NCBI GenBank assembly: GCA_036393835.1
Contig: DASWGI010000034.1
Location: forward strand, 16,870 to 80,869
Direction: 5' to 3'
Source of the DNA: VBKO01 sp036393835
Lineage (GTDB): Bacteria > Myxococcota > Myxococcia > Myxococcales > 40CM-4-68-19
Length of the DNA: 64,000 nucleotides
Made by a program: the position numbers and the translations under genes. Shown in pieces: positions 1 to 7,854 of the stretch. The notes below the pieces were generated by a model, which was given only the letters and a program-made list of their open reading frames with translations, made no database searches and was not told where the DNA came from. Numbering within the stretch: the stretch's first letter is position 1; every line of letters starts with the position of its first letter.

Positions 1-1
1 T

Positions 2-85
2 TGTTCGGTCCTCGGACGCGGAATGCACGATCTGCTGACCGTCACGCCGCGAATCGCCTTGCGTCCCGTGCTGCCGCGCGGCTAG
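2..85 (+). CDS. 3' end of an unidentified upstream gene
   Basis: The frame starting at base 2 stays open for 27 codons and ends in TAG at 83-85. The residues include LLTVTPRIALRPVLPRG, which read like ordinary coding sequence. The stop lies 27 bases before the next start codon, so the two genes could be in one operon. Too little is visible to name the product, and the window edge removes its start. It could also be a chance open frame. Confidence 0.35.
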   Translation, partial: CSVLGRGMHDLLTVTPRIALRPVLPRG

Positions 86-112
86 GTTGCGCCCCCTCGC
101 CGGGAGATCTCG

Positions 113-1087
113 ATGGCGCGCCCAGCGCTCCAGATCGGCTATCACGACCACTGCTTCGACGGAGTCGCGTCCTCGGCCACCTTCTTGCGGTTCTATCGGG
201 AGAAGGTCCTGCCCGGGCTCGCGATGGACCAGGTCGCCTTCCGCGGGCTCGCGCACCGCGCCGGGCAGATCTTCGGCGAGGAAGCCTTCGCGGGCCAGGA
301 GAACGCGGTGGTCGACTTCCGCTATACCAAGGACCCGCGCCTCACCTGGTGGTTCGACCACCACCAGAGCGCGTTCGAGTCGCCGGCGGACGAGGCGCAT
401 TTCCGCGCCGACCGCTCGGGAAGGAAGTTCTGGGACCCGACCGCGAAGAGCTGCACGCGCTTCCTCGCCCGCGTCTGCCAGGAGCGGTTCGGCTGGGACT
501 TCTCTTCCTTGCAGGAGCTCGTCGACTGGGCGGAGGTGATCGACGGAGCGCAGTTCCCCGACGCGAAGACGGCGGTCGAGCTGACCCAGCCGGCGATGCA
601 GCTCATGCTGCTCATCGAAGCCACCAAGGACCCCGAGCTCTGCCCGCGGCTCATCCGCGATCTCTCGCAGCGGCCGCTCTCGGAGGTGCTGCGCGAGCCC
701 TGGGTGCTGCAGCCGCTCGCGCCGCTGCTCGCCCGGCACCGCGATCTCGTGCGCACGGTGACGCAACGCCTGCGCGTCGATGGCGCGGTCGCGGAGTACG
801 ACCTGGCCGACCTGGGCGTAGACAACGTGAACAAGTTCATCGCCTACGCGGCCGATCCCTCCACGGTGTACACGGTCGCGGTCACCCGCGGCCCGAATCG
901 CAGCAAGGTGTCCTTGGGCTCCAATCCCTGGAAGCAGGACCTGCGCCGCCACAACCTGGCCCGCATCGCCGAACGCTACGGCGGTGGCGGCCACCCCGCC
1001 GTGGCCGCGATCAGCTTCAAGCCCGAGCAGCTCGAAGAGGCGCGTTCAGCGGCCCGCACGATCGCCGCCGAGCTGCGCAACGGCTGA
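113..1087 (+). CDS. DHH-family phosphoesterase
   Basis: A 324-residue cytoplasmic protein of the DHH/DHHA1 phosphoesterase superfamily, whose members (RecJ, NrnA, GdpP-type) hydrolyse phosphodiester or pyrophosphate bonds with two Mn ions. Metal-binding motifs are visible in the expected order: YHDHCFDG at residues 10-17, the name-giving D82-H83-H84 in WWFDHHQS, and a C-terminal GGGGHP motif near residue 291 typical of the DHHA1 substrate-binding part. No membrane segment or signal peptide is seen. The ATG at 113 follows GGGAGATCTCG, a reasonable ribosome-binding site. The substrate cannot be read from sequence; oligonucleotide or nucleotide-phosphate hydrolysis is the likeliest role. It converges with the radical SAM gene downstream. 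Confidence 0.85.
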   Translation: MARPALQIGYHDHCFDGVASSATFLRFYREKVLPGLAMDQVAFRGLAHRAGQIFGEEAFAGQENAVVDFRYTKDPRLTWWFDHHQSAFESPADEAHFRADRSGRKFWDPTAKSCTRFLARVCQERFGWDFSSLQELVDWAEVIDGAQFPDAKTAVELTQPAMQLMLLIEATKDPELCPRLIRDLSQRPLSEVLREPWVLQPLAPLLARHRDLVRTVTQRLRVDGAVAEYDLADLGVDNVNKFIAYAADPSTVYTVAVTRGPNRSKVSLGSNPWKQDLRRHNLARIAERYGGGGHPAVAAISFKPEQLEEARSAARTIAAELRNG

Positions 1088-1109
1088 GCCTCGCCGCAGG
1101 TGCGCTGCC

Positions 1110-2648
1110 TCAGGCCGTCGCGACCACGGGCCAGCGCGCCAGCGCGGGGAGGCGCACCCTGCCGTCCGGCGGGCGCGCCGCGGGAACGGGCCGCACCTCG
1201 CGCTCGGCGAAGGCGCGCTTCCAGGAGGCGAAGGACCCTCCCGCGCGCCAGGCCTGCTCGGCCGCGAGCCCCGCCTCGGCGCCGCCTTGCGCGAGCACGT
1301 ACTCGACCCACGCCCAGCGCGCGCTGGTGGGCCGGACCTCCGCCCTCCCGCGCAGCCGCGCGCGGAGGAAGGCGAGCTTCGCCTCCACCTCGGGGACGCC
1401 GGCGTACGGCGCTCCGTCCATGGGCGTGTTGCGCTTCGCCACGAACGGCGCGCAGCCGAACGAGAGCGGCACGATGCGCGAGATCTCTTCCGAGAGCCGC
1501 GCGAGCTCGGCGAGGTCGTCCTCCGTCTCTCCGGGCAAGCCGACCATCAGGTACAGCTTGAGCTTGTGGAACCCCGCCTCGCGCGCCAGCTCCGCGACCC
1601 GCAGCAGCTGCGCCGAGGTGGTGCGCCGGTCGAGGGCCTTGCGCAGGCGCTCGCTCGCGCCGTCCGCCGCGGTGGTCAGCGTCCTCGCTCCGGCGCGCTT
1701 GAGGAGCGAGACCAGCTCCGGCCGCGCGCAGAGGCGGTCCGCCCGCAAGCTGGAGATGCCCACCTCCCGCCCGTCGTCGATCAGCGTCCGCACCAGCTCC
1801 ACGATGCGCGGGTGGTCGGTGACCGCCGCGCCCACCAGGCCCACGCGCCGCGCGCCCTCGGGGATTAGCTCGAGCACGCGCTCCGGCGTCACCGTGCGCA
1901 TGCCGCCGTTGGTGGTGCGGCGCATGACGCAGTAGGTGCACCCGCGCGAGCACCCCCGCTCCGGCTCGATGAGGAACATGTTCCGCAGCTCGGTGTGCGG
2001 GGTGACGATCTGCGACCGCGCCGGGAGCCGGCCGTCGTCCGCCTTGACCACCGGCGGGGGCGACGGAGCGAGCGCCGGAGCCCAGAAGCCCGGCCGGCGC
2101 GCGAGACGCTCGACCAGCTCGCGCTTGCTCCCCGCGGCGCCCAGCGCGTCGCACAGCTCGTGGACCAGGTCCTCCGACTCGCCCATCACCACCAGGTCCG
2201 CGAACGCAGCGAGCGGGACGGGGTTCGAGAAGGTGAGCGGCCCGCCGCACACGATGATCGGATGCGAGTCCGCGCGGTCCGCCGCGCGCACCGGCAACCC
2301 GGACAGGTCGAGCATCTCGAGCAGGCCGGTCAGCTCCAGCTCGTAGCTGATCGAGAATGCGAGAGCGGCGAACTCCCCGATCGGCCGCTGCGTCTCGACC
2401 GTGCACACGGGGACGCGGGCGGCGCGATGGCCCTCCACGTCCTCGGGCAGGAAGGCCCGCTCGGCCGCGCACCCGCGGTGCCCGTTGAGCTCCCGGTAGA
2501 TGGTCTGGAACCCCAGCGAGCTCATCCCCACGTGGTACGGGCTCGGATAGCAGAGCGCCACCCGCGTCGCCCCCGGGCTCGAGAGGGTCCCCTGCTCGTC
2601 GGCGAGGCGGGCCCGCAAGGGTTCGAGGAGGGCCCATCGGCTCTGCAT
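1110..2648 (-). CDS. B12-binding-domain radical SAM protein
   Basis: A 512-residue protein with the two-domain layout of cobalamin-dependent radical SAM enzymes. The N-terminal part (about residues 28-160, beginning ALCYPSPYHVGMSSLG) resembles a Rossmann-like B12-binding domain. The core carries the iron-sulfur motif C233-x3-C237-x2-C240 in ERGCSRGCTYC, followed by a TIM-barrel-like region with KLYLMVGLPGETEDD. The family binds a 4Fe-4S cluster and S-adenosylmethionine and makes the 5'-deoxyadenosyl radical; the substrate here is unknown. The start is the first ATG before MQSRWALLEPL, and no good ribosome-binding site is seen. It diverges from the lipoprotein gene at 2715 across a 66-base gap holding a perfect palindrome. 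Confidence 0.85.
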   Translation of the reverse strand: MQSRWALLEPLRARLADEQGTLSSPGATRVALCYPSPYHVGMSSLGFQTIYRELNGHRGCAAERAFLPEDVEGHRAARVPVCTVETQRPIGEFAALAFSISYELELTGLLEMLDLSGLPVRAADRADSHPIIVCGGPLTFSNPVPLAAFADLVVMGESEDLVHELCDALGAAGSKRELVERLARRPGFWAPALAPSPPPVVKADDGRLPARSQIVTPHTELRNMFLIEPERGCSRGCTYCVMRRTTNGGMRTVTPERVLELIPEGARRVGLVGAAVTDHPRIVELVRTLIDDGREVGISSLRADRLCARPELVSLLKRAGARTLTTAADGASERLRKALDRRTTSAQLLRVAELAREAGFHKLKLYLMVGLPGETEDDLAELARLSEEISRIVPLSFGCAPFVAKRNTPMDGAPYAGVPEVEAKLAFLRARLRGRAEVRPTSARWAWVEYVLAQGGAEAGLAAEQAWRAGGSFASWKRAFAEREVRPVPAARPPDGRVRLPALARWPVVATA

Positions 2649-2682
2649 GCGCGCTGGAGGTAACACGCGAGGGGCGGGGAAG

Positions 2683-2702
2683 CCATCCGGCCGGCCGGAT
2701 GG
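2683..2702. promoter_or_regulatory. 20-bp perfect palindrome between divergent genes
   Basis: CCATCCGGCC is followed directly by its exact reverse complement. It sits between the start of the radical SAM gene (2648, minus) and the lipoprotein gene (2715, plus). A -10-like TACAGAT begins at 2703, immediately after it. This could be a shared operator or a small cruciform. It is GC-rich with no T tract on either side, so a terminator is less likely. Confidence 0.4.
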
Positions 2703-2714
2703 TACAGATCCGCC

Positions 2715-3740
2715 ATGCGGCCCTGCCTGGCGTGGTGCGTGCTGCTGTGTGCTTGCGCCGAGTGGGGACGGCCGCCGCTGACCGCGCCGTATCGCGCGGG
2801 CGAGCCGCTGCTGCAGGAGCAGGCGCTCGTCGGCCTGGCCCCCGACGGCGCCGCCGCCGCGGTGCAGCTGATCGACGCGGAGGGGGTGGCGCCCCGGCTC
2901 GAGCTGCTCGCGCTCGACCCGCGCGGCGGGGAGACGCGGCGCCTCGCGGCCGCTCCGGAAGGAGCCGCCCGAGCCGCCGCGCGGAAGCTGCGCGCCGAAG
3001 GGCGGCGCCCCGTACCGCTCCTCGCCCGCATCGTCGCCGAGGAATGGCCGGAGGCGCAGGCCGCCGCCACCGCGTCCGGGTTCTCTCCCCGGGCGCCGGC
3101 AGCGCCCGAGCCCGGCAAGCGCCGGTGGCCCGTCACCGGCGCGCCCGGAGCGGGATCGTTGCCTCTGGTCCTGCGCACGGAGTTGACCGCCGGCGATCCT
3201 CCCGCGTTCGTGCTGCTGCTCGGCGAGCGCCCCGGCGGAGAGGTGGGCGGGGACGAGGTGGAGCTGGTCCGGCAGCCCATCGCGGGAACGCCGGTCGAGG
3301 GAGAGCTGTGGCTGTGGAAACGGACGGCGTGGCTCCTCTCGGGGTCCGTCGGCGAGGACGAGCCGCTGCGGCGGGCGGTGGGCCTGCGGCGCGGGTCGCT
3401 GGCGCGCGGGGAGTCGCAGATCCACAACGCGCACGGTTTCTCCGACTACTCCGCCGGCGATCTCGACGCCGCCCGCCGAGAGTTCGACCGGGCCATCGCC
3501 GCGGATCCCCGCTTCGTCGACGCGCTCTACAACGCAGCCTCGACGGCGGCCCTCGCCGACCGCCCGGCCGAGGCGGTCGCGTACCTCCGCCGCGCGGTCG
3601 AGGTGGATGCGCGGCGCGTGCAGGTCCTGGGCAGGGACGACGACGACCTGAAGCTGCTCCGCCGGCGGCCGGACGTGCGGGCGCTCCTGGGGTTGAAGCG
3701 GCCGCCGCCCGAAACGTCAGAGGATGGGAAGGACCGCTGA
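2715..3740 (+). CDS. TPR-containing lipoprotein, unknown role
   Basis: A 341-residue protein with a short signal peptide (MRPCLAWCVLLCAC) ending in a lipobox-like LCAC, so probably lipidated at C14. The middle has no recognisable domain. The C-terminal part (about residues 237-300) contains a TPR-like helical hairpin repeat, YSAGDLDAARREFDRAIAAD followed by RPAEAVAYLRRAVEVD, typical of protein-protein interaction. The start ATG has no Shine-Dalgarno sequence but lies 12 bases after TACAGAT, which suggests a leaderless message. The DsbA-like gene follows, so a shared envelope role is possible. The function is unknown. Confidence 0.75.
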   Translation: MRPCLAWCVLLCACAEWGRPPLTAPYRAGEPLLQEQALVGLAPDGAAAAVQLIDAEGVAPRLELLALDPRGGETRRLAAAPEGAARAAARKLRAEGRRPVPLLARIVAEEWPEAQAAATASGFSPRAPAAPEPGKRRWPVTGAPGAGSLPLVLRTELTAGDPPAFVLLLGERPGGEVGGDEVELVRQPIAGTPVEGELWLWKRTAWLLSGSVGEDEPLRRAVGLRRGSLARGESQIHNAHGFSDYSAGDLDAARREFDRAIAADPRFVDALYNAASTAALADRPAEAVAYLRRAVEVDARRVQVLGRDDDDLKLLRRRPDVRALLGLKRPPPETSEDGKDR

Positions 3741-3797
3741 GGCAAGGTGCCGGTTATGGTAGCGTCCGCCACCCCCGAGGAAGGAACCAAGGCCGCG

Positions 3798-4805
3798 ATG
3801 CGTACTCCCAACCACCCGCGCCTTCGTGGCGCGTGCCGCCTGCGCTCCGCTGCCACCGCCCTTGCCGCATCCTGCGCGTTCCTGCTGGCCTGTGCCGGTC
3901 TGCCGGCGGCGGCGCAGGCCGCCCCGCAGGCGCAGCCCGCGCCTTCCGCCGGGCGAGGTCTTTCCGAGGAGCAGGCGCGGCGGATCGTCCCGCGCGCCGA
4001 CCTCTCGGGCCTGAGCGACGAGCAGCGCGCCCAGTTCCTCGAGGTGGCTGGAGACGTGTTCGACTACGCCGGCTGCAAGGACACCCTGGCGAAGTGCCTG
4101 GGCGCGAACGTGCAGGACGTGCACGCGGTGCGCATGGCCGAGCTGGTCAAGGCGCTGCTCCTCGAAGGCGGCACGCCGTCGCGCCTGATCGAAACGGTCG
4201 AGAGCTACTACGCCTCGTTCGACGCCTCCAAGCGCCAGGCGCTCAAGACGAACGACTGCCCGATGCTGGGCGACCCGAAGGCTCCCGTCGCGGTGGTCGA
4301 GTTCAGCGACTACCAGTGCCCGCACTGCGCGGTCGCCAACAAGCCGCTGCACGACCTCGTCACCGGCCCCGAGAAGGGCAAGGCGAGATTGTGCTCGAAG
4401 TTCTTCCCGCTCCCCGGCCATGCGCGCGCGCGCATCGCCGCCGGCTGCGCCGAGTACGCCCGCCGCCAAGGCAAGTTCTGGCCGATGAACGACCTGCTCT
4501 TCGCCCACCAGGACGAGCTGGACGACGACAGCCTCAAGGGCTACGCGAGGCAGCTCGGGCTCGACGGCGCGCAGATGCTCAAGGAGGTCTACGCCGGCCG
4601 CTTCGAAGGCGTGATCGAGGCCCACCTGCAGGAGGGAATCGCCGCGCGGGTGCAGGCGACCCCCACCGTGTTCGTCAACGGCCGCCAGCACGTGCTGCCC
4701 ATGAAGCTGCAGTTCCTCCAGCGGTCGGTCGAGGACGAGCTGGAGTGGCAGCAGAACAAGGCGTTCGTCTACGAGGGACGCGACGGCCGGGAGAAGAAGG
4801 GTTGA
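3798..4805 (+). CDS. DsbA-family thiol-disulfide oxidoreductase, exported
   Basis: A 335-residue exported thioredoxin-fold protein. The N-terminus has a basic stretch, a hydrophobic core and a possible lipobox LLAC at residues 29-32, so it may be a lipoprotein facing the periplasm. The thioredoxin domain fills the C-terminal half and has the redox motif C174-P-H-C177 (FSDYQCPHCAV) and the conserved cis-proline segment ATPTVFVNG near residue 289. The CPHC dipeptide matches DsbA rather than thioredoxin (CGPC). It probably makes or reshuffles disulfides in secreted proteins. The ATG at 3798 follows GAGGAAGGAA; a GTG at 3747 is possible but would put the signal peptide too far inside. A GC-rich hairpin follows the stop. 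Confidence 0.88.
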   Translation: MRTPNHPRLRGACRLRSAATALAASCAFLLACAGLPAAAQAAPQAQPAPSAGRGLSEEQARRIVPRADLSGLSDEQRAQFLEVAGDVFDYAGCKDTLAKCLGANVQDVHAVRMAELVKALLLEGGTPSRLIETVESYYASFDASKRQALKTNDCPMLGDPKAPVAVVEFSDYQCPHCAVANKPLHDLVTGPEKGKARLCSKFFPLPGHARARIAAGCAEYARRQGKFWPMNDLLFAHQDELDDDSLKGYARQLGLDGAQMLKEVYAGRFEGVIEAHLQEGIAARVQATPTVFVNGRQHVLPMKLQFLQRSVEDELEWQQNKAFVYEGRDGREKKG

Positions 4806-4812
4806 CACAGGT

Positions 4813-4831
4813 CCCGGCGGCAAGCGCCGGG
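4813..4831 (+). terminator. Hairpin after the DsbA-like gene
   Basis: CCCGGCG-GCAAG-CGCCGGG forms a 7-bp all-GC stem starting 8 bases after the stop codon. It lacks a T tract, so if it ends transcription it does so inefficiently or with Rho. Confidence 0.4.
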
Positions 4832-4839
4832 CGCTCCGC

Positions 4840-4998
4840 GAGGGTTCCCCCCCCGCCGACCTGCTGAACTTCCTCCACAACGGGCGGCGCGACGGCGTGC
4901 TGCTCGCGCGGAGCGGCGGGACGGAGCGCGCGGTGGCGCTGATCCATCTGCTCGTCGCGCAGAGCGGCGCTACGCTTTTCAAAGCGCGGGCGCTAAGG
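4840..4998 (+). pseudogene. Possible remnant of a DUF4388-like domain
   Basis: The 194 bases between the DsbA-like gene and truD are not empty. One frame reads PADLLNFLHNGRRDGVLLAR and continues without a stop into truD in another frame. This pattern (DLL.FL...R..GVL) recalls the start of DUF4388/PATAN domains, which are common in myxobacterial regulators. There is no credible start codon, no ribosome-binding site and no matching C-terminus, so a decayed fragment is the best reading. The similarity is weak and judged by eye. Confidence 0.22.
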
Positions 4999-4999
4999 G

Positions 5000-6079
5000 A
5001 TGCATTCAGTGGCCGGTCTGCTCAGTCCGCGCGAGGTGCCGCTGCTGACGCCCCAACTGCCGGGGACCTCGGGCTTGGTGCGCGTGTCCGAGCAGGACTT
5101 CCGCGTGGAGGAGCTGCCGCTCTACGAGGCCCGCGGCGAGGGCGGGCACCTTCTACTCCTGGTCGAGAAGTCGGGCCGGACCACGCCCGAGGTCGCGCGC
5201 GAGCTGGCGATCGCGCTCGCCGTTCGCGAGCGCGAGGTGGGCTACGCGGGGCTGAAGGACAAGCGCGCGGTCGCCGTGCAGCGGTTCAGCGTCCCGGTGC
5301 CGCCGCGCAGCCCGGACTTCGCGCGGCGCGGCGCTGCCGCGGCGGGGACGGGCTGGCGCGTGCTGTCGGCCGCGCTCCACGGGAACAAGCTGCGGCCCGG
5401 ACACCTGCGCGGGAACCGCTTCCGGATCGTGGTGCGCGGCGTGGTGGAGGGCGCGCTGGAGCGGGCCGAGCGCGTCTGTGCCGAGCTGCGGTCGCGCGGG
5501 GCGCCCAACCTGTACGGCGCGCAGCGGTTCGGGCAGCGCGGCGACAACGCCGCGCTGGGCGCGGCCATCCTCCGGCGCGAGGCGGCGCCGCGCGATCGGT
5601 TCCTCCACCGGCTCGCGCTCTCCGCGTTGCAGGCGGAGCTGTTCAACCGCTGCCTGTCGGCCCGGCTGCGCGACGGCCTGTTCGATGTGGCCATCCCGGG
5701 GGACGTGCTGCGCAAGCGGCAGACGGGCGGTCTGTTCGTGTGCGAGGACGCTTCCGCGGACACGCCGCGCGTCAAGGCAGGCGAGGTCGATCCCACGGGC
5801 CCTCTCCCCGGCCATTCCCTGTTCGCCACCCGCGCCGACGCTCTCGCCCGCGAAGCCGCCGTCGTCTCCGAGGCAGGCGTGGATCCCCGTTCCTTCGCCG
5901 CCGGCGGCGGCGAGATGGAAGGGTCGAGGCGCCCCTACCGGGTCGCGGTGGAGGACCTCCGCGTCGAGGCAGCGGGCGCGGACGCAGTGGTGCTCGAGTT
6001 CGCGCTTCCCAGGGGCAGCTATGCAGCATGCGTCCTGCGGGAGGTGATGAAGGAGGGCCCTCCTGCGGAGGAGGACTGA
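5000..6079 (+). CDS. truD: tRNA pseudouridine(13) synthase TruD
   Basis: A 359-residue TruD-family pseudouridine synthase, which isomerises U13 in tRNA. The catalytic signature is clear: GYAGLKDKRAVAVQRFS, with the nucleophilic aspartate at D87. The N-terminal VRVSEQDFRVEELPLYE is the usual start of the family, and the RNA-binding NLYGAQRFGQRGDNAALGAAI segment is present near residues 173-193. Length is normal for a bacterial TruD. The ATG at 5000 is preceded by AAGGG, very close to the start. Position 4971 has a TACGCT element that could serve as -10. The next gene is 85 bases downstream. Confidence 0.93.
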   Translation: MHSVAGLLSPREVPLLTPQLPGTSGLVRVSEQDFRVEELPLYEARGEGGHLLLLVEKSGRTTPEVARELAIALAVREREVGYAGLKDKRAVAVQRFSVPVPPRSPDFARRGAAAAGTGWRVLSAALHGNKLRPGHLRGNRFRIVVRGVVEGALERAERVCAELRSRGAPNLYGAQRFGQRGDNAALGAAILRREAAPRDRFLHRLALSALQAELFNRCLSARLRDGLFDVAIPGDVLRKRQTGGLFVCEDASADTPRVKAGEVDPTGPLPGHSLFATRADALAREAAVVSEAGVDPRSFAAGGGEMEGSRRPYRVAVEDLRVEAAGADAVVLEFALPRGSYAACVLREVMKEGPPAEED

Positions 6080-6164
6080 TTGCGAAGGCCGACGGCGACG
6101 CCGTCCGCTGGCCGCGATTGAACCTTTGACCGGTTCCTCCGCACGAGGTAGCACATTGGTTCCA

Positions 6165-7832
6165 ATGACGCGTACCCGGCTCTGGACTTTCGCTGCCCTG
6201 GTCGCGGTGGTCCTGGTGGCGAATCTGGCGCTGGTGTCGGCCCGGTTCGCGCAGACGGTCGAGGAGGGGTTGGCATCCCGCCTGACCGTGGCGTCCGGCG
6301 GATTGCGCACCCAGATCGAGCTGGTCGACCTGCGCAGCTCGCCCCGGATCGCTGCGTTCAACCCGGAGCTGGTCGAGGCGACCAAGCCGGGCGCCGACGC
6401 GTCGCAACAGCCGTCCCGGCCGGACGAGCGCGCCCTGCGGGCGGCGGCGGCCGCGCTCCAGCCCGAGCCCGATCTGCTGGTGGTGGCGACCGCCCACGCC
6501 GCCGCGGTCTCGCGCCGGGGCAAGGCCGCCTCGCTTTCCGAGGACCCGGCCCGGCTGCCGCTGATCCGGATCGCGCTGGAGGGCGGAGGCGCATCGCCCC
6601 AGTTCGTCCCCGAAGGCGGCAAGCTGTACCGGGCGGCGGCGGCGCGCATCCCGGGCAACGCCGCGGTGGTGTTGACCGGGACGCTGATCGACGACCGCTT
6701 CGCCGCGCAGCTCCGCAGCCTGGTCGACGCGGACGTGACCTTCCTCCAGCAGGGCGCGGTGGTGGCCAGCTCGCTGCCTCCCGACGATCGCGCCGCGCTG
6801 GCTGCGTGGGCGAAGGCGCCGGCCGGCGCCGGGTTCGGAGCGCTGCGCGTCGCGCTGCCCTACGTCGGGACGCGCTTCTCGGAGCACCTCCCGCTCGGCG
6901 CTCCTCGCGCCGCGACCCGGGCGGCGCTGGCGCCGCTCGCGCAGGGCATCCAGGGCGCGGTCTCCGTGCCGGCCGCCCCGCACCTCGCCTGGCTCGCTCG
7001 CTACCAGGCGTTCTACGCGGCGGGCTGGGCGCTCTTCGTCCTCGCCGCCTTCGTCTCGGGCCTGTTCGCCGGCAGCGCCCCCCGAGCGCCAGCCGCGGGC
7101 CGGCCGGCGCCGGCTCCTTCTCCGGCGCGTGCGAGGAAGGAGGAGGCCCAGGCGCGGGCAGAGCCCGCGGCTTCGGAGGCCCCCTGGAGCGACGAGCCGG
7201 TCTCCGCGCCCCGGCGGGCGGCCGCCGGGGGACGCGAGCCGCTCGATCCGGCGCTGGCGCCGATTCCCGCCAGGGACGAGGAGCCGCAGTTCGGCCAGCT
7301 TCCGGCGTCCGCGGGCGCCGATCCAATGTGGAGCGACGATTCGTTTCGGCCGCCCGGAGGCGCGCAGAGCGAGCTGGCGCCGAGCGGGCTGGAGCTCGCG
7401 AGCGAACCGCCCGCCCGGAACGCCCCCCGCGAGCAGGACGGGGAGCAGCCCGGCGCCGCGCCCGCGGCGCTCGGCGCGGGCTGGTCGGATGCCCCCGCTG
7501 CCGGTGCCGCGCCTGCTCCGGGAGGATGGGGAGCGGCGGATCCGGGCACCGCGGAGCCGTGGCCGCCGCCAGAGCCGGAAGCTCCGGCCGGCCGGGAAGC
7601 TCCGGCCGGCGGCGAAGACCCGGACGAGGCGCATTTCCGCGAGACCTTCGACAAGTTCATGGCTCTGCGCGCCGAGACCGGCGAGACGGGGAACCTCACC
7701 TACGAGAAGTTCGCCGCCAAGCTCCGTCAAAACCGCGAGCAGATGCTTTCGCGAGGCTCGGCGCGAACGGTGCGGTTCACCGTCTACAAGAAGGACGGCC
7801 GGGCGGCGATCAAGGCGAGCGGGCTGCGCTGA
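6165..7832 (+). CDS. Two-segment membrane protein with myxobacterial-type C-terminal domain
   Basis: A 555-residue protein. A membrane segment at about residues 4-24 is followed by a roughly 255-residue extracytoplasmic region that could be a sensor domain. A second segment lies at about 283-304 (FYAAGWALFVLAAFVSGLFAG), then a long Pro/Ala/Glu-rich disordered stretch. The C-terminal 70 residues are well ordered and look conserved (AHFRETFDKFMALRAETGET and VRFTVYKKDGRAAIKASGLR). This resembles, from memory, the C-terminal domain of the M. xanthus MXAN_5187-type proteins; that link is tentative. The ATG at 6165 was chosen over an upstream TTG because it places the first membrane segment at the N-terminus. 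Confidence 0.7.
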   Translation: MTRTRLWTFAALVAVVLVANLALVSARFAQTVEEGLASRLTVASGGLRTQIELVDLRSSPRIAAFNPELVEATKPGADASQQPSRPDERALRAAAAALQPEPDLLVVATAHAAAVSRRGKAASLSEDPARLPLIRIALEGGGASPQFVPEGGKLYRAAAARIPGNAAVVLTGTLIDDRFAAQLRSLVDADVTFLQQGAVVASSLPPDDRAALAAWAKAPAGAGFGALRVALPYVGTRFSEHLPLGAPRAATRAALAPLAQGIQGAVSVPAAPHLAWLARYQAFYAAGWALFVLAAFVSGLFAGSAPRAPAAGRPAPAPSPARARKEEAQARAEPAASEAPWSDEPVSAPRRAAAGGREPLDPALAPIPARDEEPQFGQLPASAGADPMWSDDSFRPPGGAQSELAPSGLELASEPPARNAPREQDGEQPGAAPAALGAGWSDAPAAGAAPAPGGWGAADPGTAEPWPPPEPEAPAGREAPAGGEDPDEAHFRETFDKFMALRAETGETGNLTYEKFAAKLRQNREQMLSRGSARTVRFTVYKKDGRAAIKASGLR

Positions 7833-7854
7833 GCGCCGGGACTCCCGCCCGCGA

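Noticed and set aside
1..1935. A long plus-strand open frame across the DHH gene and into the radical SAM gene
   Set aside because: It is out of frame with the DHH protein and antisense to the radical SAM protein, both of which have clear motifs.
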